Assembly (NCBI GenBank): GCA_046328125.1
Contig: JAXLXF010000014.1
Location: 62,001-126,000, forward strand
DNA from: JADZEM01 sp046328125
GTDB taxonomy: Bacteria > Chloroflexota > UBA6077 > JACCZL01
DNA: 64,000 nt
Direction of reading: 5' to 3'
Of this stretch, positions 1 to 8,250 are shown one piece after another (position 1 is the stretch's first letter; every line of letters starts with the position of its first letter). Position numbers and translations under genes: made by a program. The notes under the pieces are model-generated. The model was not told the origin of the DNA. It ran no database searches and saw only the letters and a program-made list of their open reading frames with translations.

Positions 1-15
1 GACTCGTGGGGGAAG

Positions 16-1767
16 ATGCCAGCACCAGACCTGAGGCGCCTCATCCGCATCGTGCCGCCGCTCCTGTCGCTGCTCCTCCTCGCCGCCCTCTTCTTCGCCG
101 AGCCGATTGGCAATATCGTCGCCTCGTTCACGGACGACGACTCGGACCGCCCCCGACCGCCCCTCACCCCCCGCTGGGCCTACGAGCCGTGGGTCTGGGA
201 GGACGAGGAGAACAACGCCGCCGCCACCCTCGCCCTGGTGGACGGCTACCGCCAGCGCGGCATCCCGGTCGGCGCCGTCATCGTGGACAGCCCCTGGCAG
301 ACCAACTACAACACCTTCGACGTCGCCCCCGAGTTTGGCGATCCCAGGCTCCTGCTCGGCCAGCTTCGTGACCGCAACGTGCGCGTCATCTTCTGGGCCA
401 CCGGCTTCGTCAACACCTCCTCCATCGACGGCCCCGACTCCGGCCAGGCTTCGAACTACCAGGAGGCGTTCGAGCGCGGCTACTTCGTGGACGGTGGCAA
501 GGTCTACGAGTGGGACAAGGGCGATGGCAGCGCCATCGACTTCTTCAACCCGGACGCCGTCGCCTGGTGGTACCGCCAGATGGACAAGACCTGGACCCAC
601 GGCATCGACGGCTGGAAGGTAGACAGCCCCGAAGGCAACCTGCCCGATCAGGTTCAGACTGCCGCGGGCTGGAAGACCAACCGCGAGTACGGCGACGCCT
701 ATTACCGCGCCTTCTACGCCTACGTCGCCCAGAAAGGTCCGGACGCCATCATCATGGCCCGCCCGTACGACTCCGGCACCATCTACGCGCCGGTCGACGC
801 CAACCCGGCCGGCTGGGTCGGCGACCAGGAGCCGGACTGGGGCGGCAAGGGCATCGAAGAGGCGCTCGACAACGTCCTCGCCTCCGCCGAGCTCGGCTTC
901 TCGATGCTCGGCTCGGACATCGGCGGCTACCGGCCCGGCGACCGCTCGGACCGGCTCTTCCTGCGCTGGACCCAACTCGGCGCGCTCAGCCCGCTGATGG
1001 AGAACGGCGGACGCGGTGAGCACCGGCCCTGGGAGATCGACGAGGAGACTGTCCCCCCCTACCGCTACTTCGCGAAGCTCCACAGCCAGCTCGTCCCGTA
1101 CCTGTACGGCCTCGGCGTCGAGGCCCACGAAGGCGGCGACCCGATCGTACGCAGCCCGGACCGGACGCTCCGCCAGTACCAGCTCGGCGCCGACCTGTTC
1201 GTCGCCCCGGTCGTCACCCGCGACGACTGGCGACGCTTCGAGCTGCCGAACGGCAGCCAGTGGTACGACTACTGGGACGACAGCAAAGTCCTGCCCGGCG
1301 GCGCCCAGATCCAGTACGAAGTGCCCGTCGAGCGCGTCCCGCTCTACGTCCGCGCGGGCGCCATCATCCCGATGCAGGTCCGCGACGAGCAGACCGGGCA
1401 CGGCAACGTGTCGTCCGCCGATGCCCTGACCCTCGTGCTGTACCCCGAAGGCGTCACGCGGCGCGTGTTGCGCCCGGATCTCGGGCAAGAGCTGGCCGTC
1501 GAGAGCCGACGCGACGACGCCGGCGTCACCGTCACCCTCGGCCCGTCCACCGAGCGGCTGATCCTCCGGATCAAGGCATCCTCCCCCCCGACCACCGTCT
1601 CTCTGCAGGTCGCTGGCGCGGACGCCTCATTCGACCGCGTGGACACCCTCGGCGAGCTCCAGCAGCACGACGCCGGCTGGACCCACGAGCCCGCTCGGGG
1701 CTACCTTTGGGTGCGCCTGCCCGCGTCAGACTCGGAGCGCACCGTCCACTACCGCGACGCCCGCTGA
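16..1767 (+). CDS. GH31 family alpha-glycosidase, membrane-anchored
   Basis: A 583-residue glycoside hydrolase family 31 enzyme (alpha-glucosidase/alpha-xylosidase group). Residues about 11-38 form one hydrophobic segment after an Arg-rich start, so it is probably a signal-anchored extracytoplasmic enzyme. The GH31 nucleophile motif is WKVDSPEGN (Asp203); the WVGD motif near 267-270 should supply the acid/base Asp, and SDIGGY near 300 is a typical GH31 signature. The C-terminal beta-sandwich region is present, so the domain looks complete. The ATG follows a GGGGGAAG ribosome site by only a few bases. The frame is open to the window edge, so a slightly earlier start cannot be excluded. Substrate cannot be told from sequence alone; a GH2 enzyme lies at the other end of the window but is not linked. 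Confidence 0.88.
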   Translation: MPAPDLRRLIRIVPPLLSLLLLAALFFAEPIGNIVASFTDDDSDRPRPPLTPRWAYEPWVWEDEENNAAATLALVDGYRQRGIPVGAVIVDSPWQTNYNTFDVAPEFGDPRLLLGQLRDRNVRVIFWATGFVNTSSIDGPDSGQASNYQEAFERGYFVDGGKVYEWDKGDGSAIDFFNPDAVAWWYRQMDKTWTHGIDGWKVDSPEGNLPDQVQTAAGWKTNREYGDAYYRAFYAYVAQKGPDAIIMARPYDSGTIYAPVDANPAGWVGDQEPDWGGKGIEEALDNVLASAELGFSMLGSDIGGYRPGDRSDRLFLRWTQLGALSPLMENGGRGEHRPWEIDEETVPPYRYFAKLHSQLVPYLYGLGVEAHEGGDPIVRSPDRTLRQYQLGADLFVAPVVTRDDWRRFELPNGSQWYDYWDDSKVLPGGAQIQYEVPVERVPLYVRAGAIIPMQVRDEQTGHGNVSSADALTLVLYPEGVTRRVLRPDLGQELAVESRRDDAGVTVTLGPSTERLILRIKASSPPTTVSLQVAGADASFDRVDTLGELQQHDAGWTHEPARGYLWVRLPASDSERTVHYRDAR

Positions 1768-1833
1768 GCCCGCCCCCAGGCAGCAGCATCCCTGGCCGAT
1801 GGCGTACAACAGCACCAGTCAGGTGGACGGACG

Positions 1834-2649
1834 ATGAACGACAGCACTGACGCGACCGAGCCCCCGATCCTGGTTCAGCACGCCGCGGCCGACGGCGGCG
1901 CGAGCGGAATCGTGACGCTGACGCTGAACCGCCCCGCCCAACGCAACGCGCTCGACCCAGAGCTGGCCGGCGCGCTGGTGGACGCCGTCGAAGCGGCGGC
2001 CGGAGACCCGGCCACCCGCGTCGTCGTCCTGCGCGGCGCCGGCAGCGCGTTCTGTGCTGGCGCGAAGCTCGACGCACTGCTGACCGCCAGCGAGGCCGGC
2101 GACCTCGCTGGCGTCCGCGCCAGCTTCGAGGTGATCGAGCGCGTCTACCGCGCGCTGCTCGCCGTCCGGCAGCCGACCATCGCCGCTGTCCACGGCCCGG
2201 CTCTGGCCGGCGGGGCCGGCATCGTCGGCGTCTGCGATCTGGTGGTCGTCTCGGAGCGGGCCTCGTTCGGCTACCCGGAGGTGCTGCTCGGCCTGACGCC
2301 CGGGATGGTGCTGACGCTGCTCGTCAAACAGGCCGGGCCACGCGCCGCCCTCGACCTGGCGTTGACTGGCCGTCGCGTCGGGGCTGACGAGGCGCTCCGG
2401 CTCGGGCTGGTCACCGAGGTCGTGCCGTCGGAGCAGTTGGACGCACGGGTGACGCGGCTGGCCGCACAGCTCGCGGCGCTCAGCCCCGCCGCGCTGACGG
2501 CAACCAAGCGCTGGACCTGGACGCTGGCCGAGATGCCGAGACTGATGGAGCAGGGCCGCGATCTGAGCACGCTCCTGGCGCTGACCGAGGAGGCCCGAGC
2601 AGGCATGCGGGCCTTCTTCGACCGAAGCGCGCGGCCAGCGCGGGAGTAA
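1834..2649 (+). CDS. Enoyl-CoA hydratase/isomerase (crotonase) family protein
   Basis: 271 residues, normal length for a crotonase. The family fold is clear: an N-terminal substrate-binding stretch LNRPAQRNALD, an oxyanion-hole segment SAFCAGAKLDAL, and the second oxyanion segment HGPALAGGAGIVGVCD followed by FGYPEVLLGLTPG. The Glu of PEVLLGL sits where one catalytic Glu of true hydratases lies; the other catalytic Glu position (AGGAGIVGV) has no acidic residue. The reaction could therefore be isomerase, hydratase or another crotonase chemistry. It follows the GH31 gene by 66 bases with its own start; there is no pathway partner next to it. Cytoplasmic. Confidence 0.9.
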   Translation: MNDSTDATEPPILVQHAAADGGASGIVTLTLNRPAQRNALDPELAGALVDAVEAAAGDPATRVVVLRGAGSAFCAGAKLDALLTASEAGDLAGVRASFEVIERVYRALLAVRQPTIAAVHGPALAGGAGIVGVCDLVVVSERASFGYPEVLLGLTPGMVLTLLVKQAGPRAALDLALTGRRVGADEALRLGLVTEVVPSEQLDARVTRLAAQLAALSPAALTATKRWTWTLAEMPRLMEQGRDLSTLLALTEEARAGMRAFFDRSARPARE

Positions 2650-2796
2650 CACGGTCGTGCGCTTGCTGCTCATCCGTGTGAGACGTCAGCGCGATGTGCC
2701 GCCCGCGCGTGGGTGACGCCAGCGTCGGCGTGTTCCCAGCGCCCGCGCGTGGCAGAATGTCGGCCGGCGCCAACCCTCCAGCGCCACGGGGGTGAC

Positions 2797-3423
2797 GTGA
2801 GCGATCCCAACCCGACCGACGACCCGACCACCGCGCGGCCCACCGCGAGCGGCCCACGCCTCGATCCGAGCGGCTTCCCGGACCCGAGCCGCCCCGGGCT
2901 CTGCATTCGGTGCGGCACGCCCACCGACGAGATCGACAAGGGCGACCGTCCCCGTCCGACCTGCCCGAACTGCGGCTGGGTCTACTATGCCAAGAACGCG
3001 CTCGGCGCCGCGCTGCTGATCGTGCGGGGCCAGGAAGTGCTGCTCGTACAGCGGGCGCACCAGCCGTACCTTGGAGAGTGGATGCTGCCGGCCGGCTTCG
3101 TCGAGTACGGCGAGTTTGCCGAGGAGACGGCGGTCCGCGAAGCCGAGGAGGAGACCAGCCTCCAGGTCGAGCTGCTCGGACTCTGGGGCTTCTACTTCGG
3201 GACCGACGATCCTCGCAACGTGTCGCACCTGGCCGTGTACACCGCCAGGCCGGTCGGCGGGGAGCTACAGGCCGGCGACGACGCCATTGACGCGCGCTTC
3301 TTCCACCGCGATGCGCTCCCGGAGAAGATCGCGTTCCAGGGGCACCGTCGGGCGCTGGCGGACTGGCGCCGCGATCCTGGCCGGGTGGCGCTGCCGCCAG
3401 TCAGCCGTCCCGCTCAGGGCTGA
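2797..3423 (+). CDS. Nudix hydrolase with N-terminal zinc ribbon
   Basis: 208 residues from a GTG at 2797, chosen because the run of G bases just before it can serve as ribosome site and the upstream 28 codons look non-coding; an ATG at 2713 is the longer alternative. A four-Cys zinc ribbon (CIRC...CPNC, residues 36-59) precedes the Nudix fold. The Nudix box spans residues 100-122 (G...E...REAEEE), with the REAEEE core that binds Mg2+. Zinc-ribbon Nudix enzymes commonly hydrolyse nucleoside diphosphate derivatives such as NADH or ADP-ribose; the exact substrate is not visible here. Cytoplasmic. Confidence 0.88.
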   Translation: MSDPNPTDDPTTARPTASGPRLDPSGFPDPSRPGLCIRCGTPTDEIDKGDRPRPTCPNCGWVYYAKNALGAALLIVRGQEVLLVQRAHQPYLGEWMLPAGFVEYGEFAEETAVREAEEETSLQVELLGLWGFYFGTDDPRNVSHLAVYTARPVGGELQAGDDAIDARFFHRDALPEKIAFQGHRRALADWRRDPGRVALPPVSRPAQG

Positions 3424-3435
3424 GACACCTCACCG

Positions 3436-3582
3436 CGAGCGTGAGCGAGTCGGACCCCAGAGACCGGATGCCCGGCTCGCCGACGGCACGCCGAGCACCC
3501 CGAGCCGCGCGGCCAGATGGACCGGCCCCCGCGCGGACGCTCGCATCTTCCGCTGTACCACGAGTGTGAGCGAGTCGGACCC
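3436..3582 (+). repeat. Two 22-bp direct repeat copies in the leader of the MBL gene
   Basis: The 22-bp unit at 3436-3457 (core GTGAGCGAGTCGGACCC) recurs at 3561-3582 with one mismatch, in the 243-base gap between the Nudix stop and the metallo-hydrolase start. No gene is convincing in this gap. The role is unknown; it could be a regulator binding pair or a small duplication. Confidence 0.6.
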
Positions 3583-3666
3583 GTGGCGCCGCGCGGACTG
3601 CCGCATCTGGTACAAGCAACGCCGAGGGAGGGCTCGGCCACGACGGCCGGGCCAGGAGGAGCGCTG

Positions 3667-4614
3667 ATGTCGGCGAACGGCTTCGATCGCGTCCACGATC
3701 GCATCTATCGCCTGCCCACCCCGTTCGAGGGCGGCGGCCTGACCAACATGTACCTCGTGCGCGGCTCGAAGACCGCGCTGATCGACACCGCCGTGCTCGG
3801 CGGCCCGACCGACTACCTGGCGCCGGCGATGGCCTCGATCGGGCTGGCGCTCGGCGACGTCGACTACGTGTTGAACACCCACGGCCACATGGACCACCTG
3901 GGCGGCAACGCCGAGATGAAGGACGCCGGCGCCGAGATCGCGATCCACAGCGCCGACGTCGAGCGCACCCACTCGAATCAGGGCCACCTGGACCGCGCCT
4001 CCTCGACGCTCCGTCTGCTGGGGCTGGAGGACCGGGTGGCGGCGCGCGAGGCGATGCTCCTGCGGCTGCTCGGCCGGGAGGTCGGCTGCGACCGCATCCT
4101 GGAAGACGGCGACGTGGTGGACCTCGGCTCGGACGTCAAGCTCACCGTGGTTCACACGCCGGGCCACACGCCAGGCGCGGTCTGCTACTACTGGGAGTCC
4201 GCGGGCGTCCTGATCACCGGCGACTCGATCCAGGCGAGAGGCAGCCGGGTCGGCGGGATGCCGGTGCTGGAAGACCCGAGCACGTACGCTGCCAGCCTGA
4301 AGAAGGCCGAGTCAGTCGGGGCGACCTCGCTCTTCATGGGGCACGCGTTCAAGGGGCCGGACGGCGACCTCGGGCCAGTCGCGACGGGTGGCACGGTGGC
4401 GGCGGTCTACCGCGAGAGCCTGGCCGTTCACGAGGCGTGGGTCGGGGCGGTGCGGCAGGCGATCTCGGAGCTGCCGAGCGGCTCGCCCGGCGAGCAGGCG
4501 TTGCGGGCCGCCGCGCTCTTGCGGGACCAGTACGGCCTCGGCGACGCGGACGCTGGCTACCCATCGTCTGGCACGACCACCATCCCGGCCTACCTGCGGA
4601 TGGCCGGACAGTAG
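3667..4614 (+). CDS. Metallo-beta-lactamase-fold hydrolase
   Basis: 315 residues. The start at ATG 3667 is chosen over an upstream in-frame ATG because AGGAGG lies just before it. The metal-binding signature THGHMDH (His72, His74, Asp76, His77) is intact, followed by VHTPGHTPG (third metal His), TGDS and a late GHAF. This places it in the binuclear-zinc MBL superfamily (glyoxalase II-like/lactonase-like subgroup). The substrate is not determinable. It stands alone, followed by the tRNA-Thr promoter. Confidence 0.9.
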   Translation: MSANGFDRVHDRIYRLPTPFEGGGLTNMYLVRGSKTALIDTAVLGGPTDYLAPAMASIGLALGDVDYVLNTHGHMDHLGGNAEMKDAGAEIAIHSADVERTHSNQGHLDRASSTLRLLGLEDRVAAREAMLLRLLGREVGCDRILEDGDVVDLGSDVKLTVVHTPGHTPGAVCYYWESAGVLITGDSIQARGSRVGGMPVLEDPSTYAASLKKAESVGATSLFMGHAFKGPDGDLGPVATGGTVAAVYRESLAVHEAWVGAVRQAISELPSGSPGEQALRAAALLRDQYGLGDADAGYPSSGTTTIPAYLRMAGQ

Positions 4615-4659
4615 CCGCCTGACGACGCTGGCCGCCCCGCTCACCCGCTCGCCGCGCGT

Positions 4660-4689
4660 TTGGCAGCGTGGGCGGCCCTTTGCTATGCT
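4660..4689 (+). promoter_or_regulatory. Sigma-70 promoter of tRNA-Thr
   Basis: -35 TTGGCA at 4660-4665, an 18-base spacer, then -10 TATGCT at 4684-4689. This predicts a start near 4697, about 28 bases before the mature tRNA. It is the only promoter-like pair in the gap. Confidence 0.6.
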
Positions 4690-4724
4690 CCAGCATGGCG
4701 AGCGCATCGCTGCTCGCCGTCCAC

Positions 4725-4800
4725 GCCGACGTAGCTCAATCGGCAGAGCAGCTGTTTTGTAAACAGCAGGTTGCGGGTTCGATTCCTGTCGTCGGCTCCA
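4725..4800 (+). tRNA. tRNA-Thr (anticodon TGT)
   Basis: A full cloverleaf can be folded: 7-bp acceptor GCCGACG/CGTCGGC, a D arm, a 5-bp anticodon stem around loop TTTGTAA (anticodon TGT, Thr), and a T arm with loop TTCGATT. CCA is encoded at 4798-4800. Its 3' end is the integration site of the genomic island that follows, and the integrated island's left end restores the intact tRNA. Confidence 0.95.
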
Positions 4801-4802
4801 CC
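4781..4802 (+). other. attL: left attachment core inside tRNA-Thr
   Basis: These 22 bases (the T-arm and acceptor 3' strand of tRNA-Thr plus CC) are repeated exactly at 33184-33205. The pair bounds a segment containing a tyrosine integrase, as expected for an element integrated into a tRNA 3' end. Confidence 0.88.
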
Positions 4803-4853
4803 GGCAACGTTCCTATCTGGCAGCGGCGCTCTTTTGTCCCTTGGGGAGCCTAA

Positions 4854-6279
4854 GGGTCCGTCAAGAATCAACTTCCCGTTTTGGCTGGGGCGACCTGGAC
4901 GGACGGTCGAGCGACGGCTAGCATGACAGAACCGACTGCAAACTGTACGGGTGGCGGCCATGAGCGCGATCGAAGTCCGGGCCTGCCAGTGTCCGCCGTG
5001 CCAGGCCGGGGAATCGCACCCTGACCGGCGACTCCATGAGCAAATGAACCTGCTGCTGAGTCGGCTCGGCGAGGCTGAACGGCGCTGGTACGCCGCCGTC
5101 GAGGCGAATCGGCTGGGGCATGGTGGGGTGCGCCTGGTGGCGCAGATCACGGGGCTGGATGAGAAGACGATCCGGCAAGGCCAGACGGACGTGGCGGGCG
5201 AGCTTGCGGACGCGCCCATCAAACGGCGGCAGCGGCGGCCTGGGGGCGGTCGCCGGCCGGTCGAAAAAAAGATCCGGCCATCGTGACGGCGTTGCACGAG
5301 CTCGTCGAGCCGGTCACGGCTGGCGATCCGATGAGCGAGCAGAAGTGGGTGCGGGCGAGTCTGCGGAGCTTGAGTCGGCGGTTGGGTGACGCCGGGCATG
5401 CGGCGAGCCCGCCGACGGTGCGCCGCCTCCTGGACGCTCAGGGGTATCGGCTGCACGCGAACACCAAGCAGTTGGAGCCGCGTGCGGCGCATCCCGACCG
5501 TGATCAGCAGTTCGGCTACATCACCGAGCAGCGGCAGGTGTTTGGCGCGGCCGGGTGGCCCGAGATCAGCGTCGACACCAAGAAGAAGGAGTTGATCGGT
5601 CCGTTCAAGAACGCCGGGCGCGTCTGGAGCCACGAGCCCGAGCCCGTCAACGTCCACGACTTCCGGACGGACGCGCTCGGGCGGGCGGTCCCGTACGGCA
5701 TCTACGACTTGACCCACAACCGGGGCACGGTCTACGTCGGCCAGTCGGCCGACACGCCCCGGTTCGCGGTGGACATGATCGCTCGCTGGTGGATCGACGA
5801 GGGCCGGGCCGCGTATCCCGAGGCGAGCGAGTTGCTCATCCTGGCCGACAGCGGCGGCAGCAACAGCGCTCGCTCGCGGGTCTGGAAGCAGCAGCTCCAG
5901 GAGCAGCTCTGCGACCGCCACGGCCTGGCGGTCACCGTCTGCCACTACCCGACCGGCTGCTCCAAGTGGAACCCGATCGAGCACCGCCTGTTCGGCCCGA
6001 TCAGCCAGACCTGGGCCGGCCATCCCCTCGTCGAGTGGGAGACTATGCTCGGCTATCTCGCAGCGACCACCACCCAGACCGGCCTCACCGTCCGCGCCGC
6101 TCTCCACCACGGCGTCTACCAGACCGGCGAGTCCGTCCCCGATGCCGTCATGGCCACCCTCAATCTCACCAAGCACGACATCTGCCCGACCTGGAACTAC
6201 ACCCTACGCCCACGCTCACCCGATGCTCCCGACTCGCCTGCCAACAGCCCGAGTCGGGAACTTGTTCTTTGACGGACCC
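4854..6279 (+). mobile_element. ISAzo13-family insertion sequence
   Basis: Imperfect terminal inverted repeats of about 25 bp (both begin GGGTCCGTCAA and end with TTCCCG in the same orientation) lie at 4854-4878 and 6255-6279. They are flanked by a 3-bp TAA duplication at 4851-4853 and 6280-6282. One split transposase gene fills the element. It sits between the tRNA and the integrase gene and interrupts the 3' end of the integrase frame. Confidence 0.85.
4951..6272 (+). CDS. ISAzo13-family transposase, expressed by -1 frameshift
   Basis: Two overlapping frames, 4951-5286 and a second frame ending 6272, together encode one ISAzo13-type DDE transposase. The N-terminal part (ERRWYAA...GLDEKTI...RRPGGGRRP) joins the catalytic part (VDTKKKEL, LADSGGSN, SKWNPIEHRLF) at a run of seven A followed by G (5264-5270). 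There a -1 slip gives the continuous family sequence VEKKDPAIV. The catalytic acidic residues are present in these motifs, so the element may still be active. Start could be the GTG at 4951 or the ATG at 4960. Confidence 0.85.
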
Positions 6280-7371
6280 TAACGGGGAGCGTACGTTCTC
6301 TGGAGAGGCTTCTGGAGCGTGGGCAATCGAGTCAGCCGCCCGCCGCGTGGACTTCGCCAGACGGCCCGCATAGATGTCCGCCGTGGTGGTGATGTTGGCG
6401 TGCCCAAGCAGACGTGAGACGTCGATCAGCTCGGCGCCGTGCTCCAGCGCCAGTTCGGCAGCCGAGTGACGCAGGTCGTGCAGGCGTGTCTCCTCGGGCA
6501 GGCCGGCGTCTTTGAGCAGCGCCTTCCAGCGCTTTAGCACCTTGCTTTCTCTGAGCGGCCGGCCGTCGTCGTCGGGGAAGAGCAAACCGAGGTCGGGCCG
6601 GTACCAGCGCTCTCCGGCCGCCTGGCGCAGCTCAGTTGCCTGTACCGCCGCCGCTCGCAGTGCGGCCAGAGCCGGCAATGAAAGTGGAATCGTCCGCCAT
6701 GATGCGGCGTTCTTTGGCTCCTTGAGCTCCCACCAGCAGTCCGGGACGCCTACATCACGGAGCTCAACTGGCAGGCGGGCAACCGCCCGACGGAGCACCG
6801 CGAGCCGGCGCTCCTCGTCCACGACGTCGGGCATGAGCGCGGCCGCCTCGCCGAAGCGTGCAGCACTCCAAAGCAGGAATCGCCAGAGATGCTCGTGTGG
6901 ATGGCCTTTGATTGCCGTCAGCAGCGTACGCGCATCATCGACGTCGAGAGGGTGTGCCTCGTACATCTCTTTGGGCGGAGGCTCAACTAGATCGCATGGA
7001 TTACGGACGATCAGCCCTTCGAGCTCGGCCACACGCAATGCTCGGCGCAGAGCAGTATGGATCGCCCGCACCTGGTTCGGTGCCGCGCCGCTCCGTCGGA
7101 GTTCCGCGTACAGGGCACGGATGTCACCGGCCTTGAGATCACTGAGCCGCTTTGAGCCCAGCGTGGGCATGACGTGCTTCTCGAGCCGTGACTGGTACGC
7201 CTCGTACGTACGGTGAGCGCGATTTGGCAGGATACTGTCGGCCAGCCACTCGACGATCCACTCGCGAAGCGTGAGCCGCGATATCGAGAGCCGGCCGGCC
7301 CCGTGCTCCGCCACTAACTCTCTCACCTTGGCTTTAGCCTGGGCCTCGGTTCGGACCAGACGCTTGGTCAC
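6166..7371 (-). CDS. Tyrosine recombinase (island integrase), C-terminus altered by IS
   Basis: A phage-type integrase of at least 401 residues. It has the SAM-like core-binding domain, then the catalytic domain with the first Arg in SAARFGEAA, HDLRHSAAE (HxxR), LGHANITTT (His) and IYAG (Tyr nucleophile). The tail after about SPLG is read from the inserted ISAzo13 element, downstream of all catalytic residues. The GTG at 7371 is the only standard in-frame start, but the same frame continues upstream as a convincing N-terminal arm-binding sequence (GSGRVYYDASKDRWVAA) that overlaps the end of the xre gene. Production may therefore need a frameshift or unusual start. It likely acts on the 22-bp att sites at the tRNA-Thr gene. 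Confidence 0.85.
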   Translation of the reverse strand: MTKRLVRTEAQAKAKVRELVAEHGAGRLSISRLTLREWIVEWLADSILPNRAHRTYEAYQSRLEKHVMPTLGSKRLSDLKAGDIRALYAELRRSGAAPNQVRAIHTALRRALRVAELEGLIVRNPCDLVEPPPKEMYEAHPLDVDDARTLLTAIKGHPHEHLWRFLLWSAARFGEAAALMPDVVDEERRLAVLRRAVARLPVELRDVGVPDCWWELKEPKNAASWRTIPLSLPALAALRAAAVQATELRQAAGERWYRPDLGLLFPDDDGRPLRESKVLKRWKALLKDAGLPEETRLHDLRHSAAELALEHGAELIDVSRLLGHANITTTADIYAGRLAKSTRRAADSIAHAPEASPENVRSPLGSVKEQVPDSGCWQASREHRVSVGVGCSSRSGRCRAW

Positions 7372-8059
7372 TCGGCCACCGATCGTGATAGCGGCGACCC
7401 AGCGATCCTTGCTGGCATCGTAGTAGACGCGGCCTGACCCGCGCTCTCGATGGCGTCTGGATCGGTTCTTCGGGTGATTCTTCTGGGTCTGGATCTGGTG
7501 CGCGATCAGAGCCTGGAACAGCCTGAGCAGCGCTCGGAACTGGGGCTGCTGCCTGCTCCTGGCTGTAACGGTCTACCAGCGCGCTCACCACGGAACTGAT
7601 CAGACGGCAGTCAACGCTCGTGAGTGCGTGGTGCGTGACGACCCAGTGGAGTCTGGTGACGACATCGACGAGCTCGTGACGCTCAGCCTCGTCCGACGAG
7701 GCCGGATTGCTGTGGGTCAAGGTCAGGGTCGCCTCGACTCTGACGCTCCGTGTCTCCGCCAAGCTCTCATATCCAGCAGTGGTCAGAAGCGTAGCGCGCA
7801 GTTCTCGGGCGCGGTGAGCGTCAAACACCCCATACAGGTTAGTGGCGAGGCCGTCCGCCAGGGCTTCGATGGTGTGTACACCGGGACGCACGGGCTTGCC
7901 TCGGCTGCCCGCTCTACCAGCCTCAAGCCGTGCGATGGTTGCACGACTGATGTGAGTTTTCTCCCCCAGGTGCTGCTGCGAGATTCTGGCGGCGAGTCTG
8001 GCACCCGTGATGATCTCGCCGAACTGACGCGCAGCCTCTTCATTCCACTGGTTCTTCAT
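7334..8059 (-). CDS. Xre-family transcriptional regulator
   Basis: 241 residues from ATG 8059 (an upstream in-frame start at 8077 looks spurious). The N-terminal helix-turn-helix reads ISQQHLGEKTHISRATIARLE, typical of Cro/CI-like Xre proteins. The middle resembles a small helical ligand or dimer domain. The last 60 or so residues are Pro/Glu- then Arg-rich and overlap the sequence that, one frame over, encodes the integrase N-terminus, so the true C-terminus is uncertain. It probably controls the integrase and its own divergent promoter region, where palindromic operators are seen at 8099-8150. Confidence 0.75.
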   Translation of the reverse strand: MKNQWNEEAARQFGEIITGARLAARISQQHLGEKTHISRATIARLEAGRAGSRGKPVRPGVHTIEALADGLATNLYGVFDAHRARELRATLLTTAGYESLAETRSVRVEATLTLTHSNPASSDEAERHELVDVVTRLHWVVTHHALTSVDCRLISSVVSALVDRYSQEQAAAPVPSAAQAVPGSDRAPDPDPEESPEEPIQTPSRARVRPRLLRCQQGSLGRRYHDRWPSDQASGPNRGPG

Positions 8060-8098
8060 GCGCCGAGTGTAGCACAAGGTTGACGAACGGTGTCTAGA

Positions 8099-8150
8099 GT
8101 GAGACTGTACCTGTCTAGTGATATAGCATAGTAGACAGATATTGTCTCAC
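8099..8150. promoter_or_regulatory. Nested palindromic operators between divergent xre genes
   Basis: Outer arms GTGAGAC (8099-8105) and GTCTCAC (8144-8150) enclose inner arms CTGTCTA (8111-8117) and TAGACAG (8132-8138). The block is AT-richer than its surroundings and lies between the start of the minus-strand xre gene and the plus-strand truncated xre gene. This fits a lambda-like control region; binding is inferred. Confidence 0.5.
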
Positions 8151-8193
8151 GATGGTACGCTAATGCTACCGTCTCCTGGAGGTAGTGTGTCTC

Positions 8194-8250
8194 ATGACCA
8201 ACCGCGTCCGTGAGATCCGCCGCGCGCTGGACATCACCCAGGAAGTCCTA
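8194..8250 (+). pseudogene. 5' fragment of a second Xre-type regulator
   Basis: An ATG at 8194, preceded by GGAGG, opens a frame reading MTNRVREIRRALDITQE, a typical start of an Xre/HTH_3 protein. After about 19 codons the sequence becomes the 3' end of the IS630-type transposase remnant, read backwards, and a stop follows at codon 39. The rest of the gene was lost when the element inserted or deleted here. It is divergent from the intact xre gene, the arrangement of a Cro/CI-like pair. Confidence 0.6.

Noticed and set aside
4683..6176. A long minus-strand open frame reading through the tRNA and the ISAzo13 element
   Set aside because: It is antisense to the transposase and the tRNA; its protein has no family features of its own. 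Only its junction value for the former integrase end is kept.
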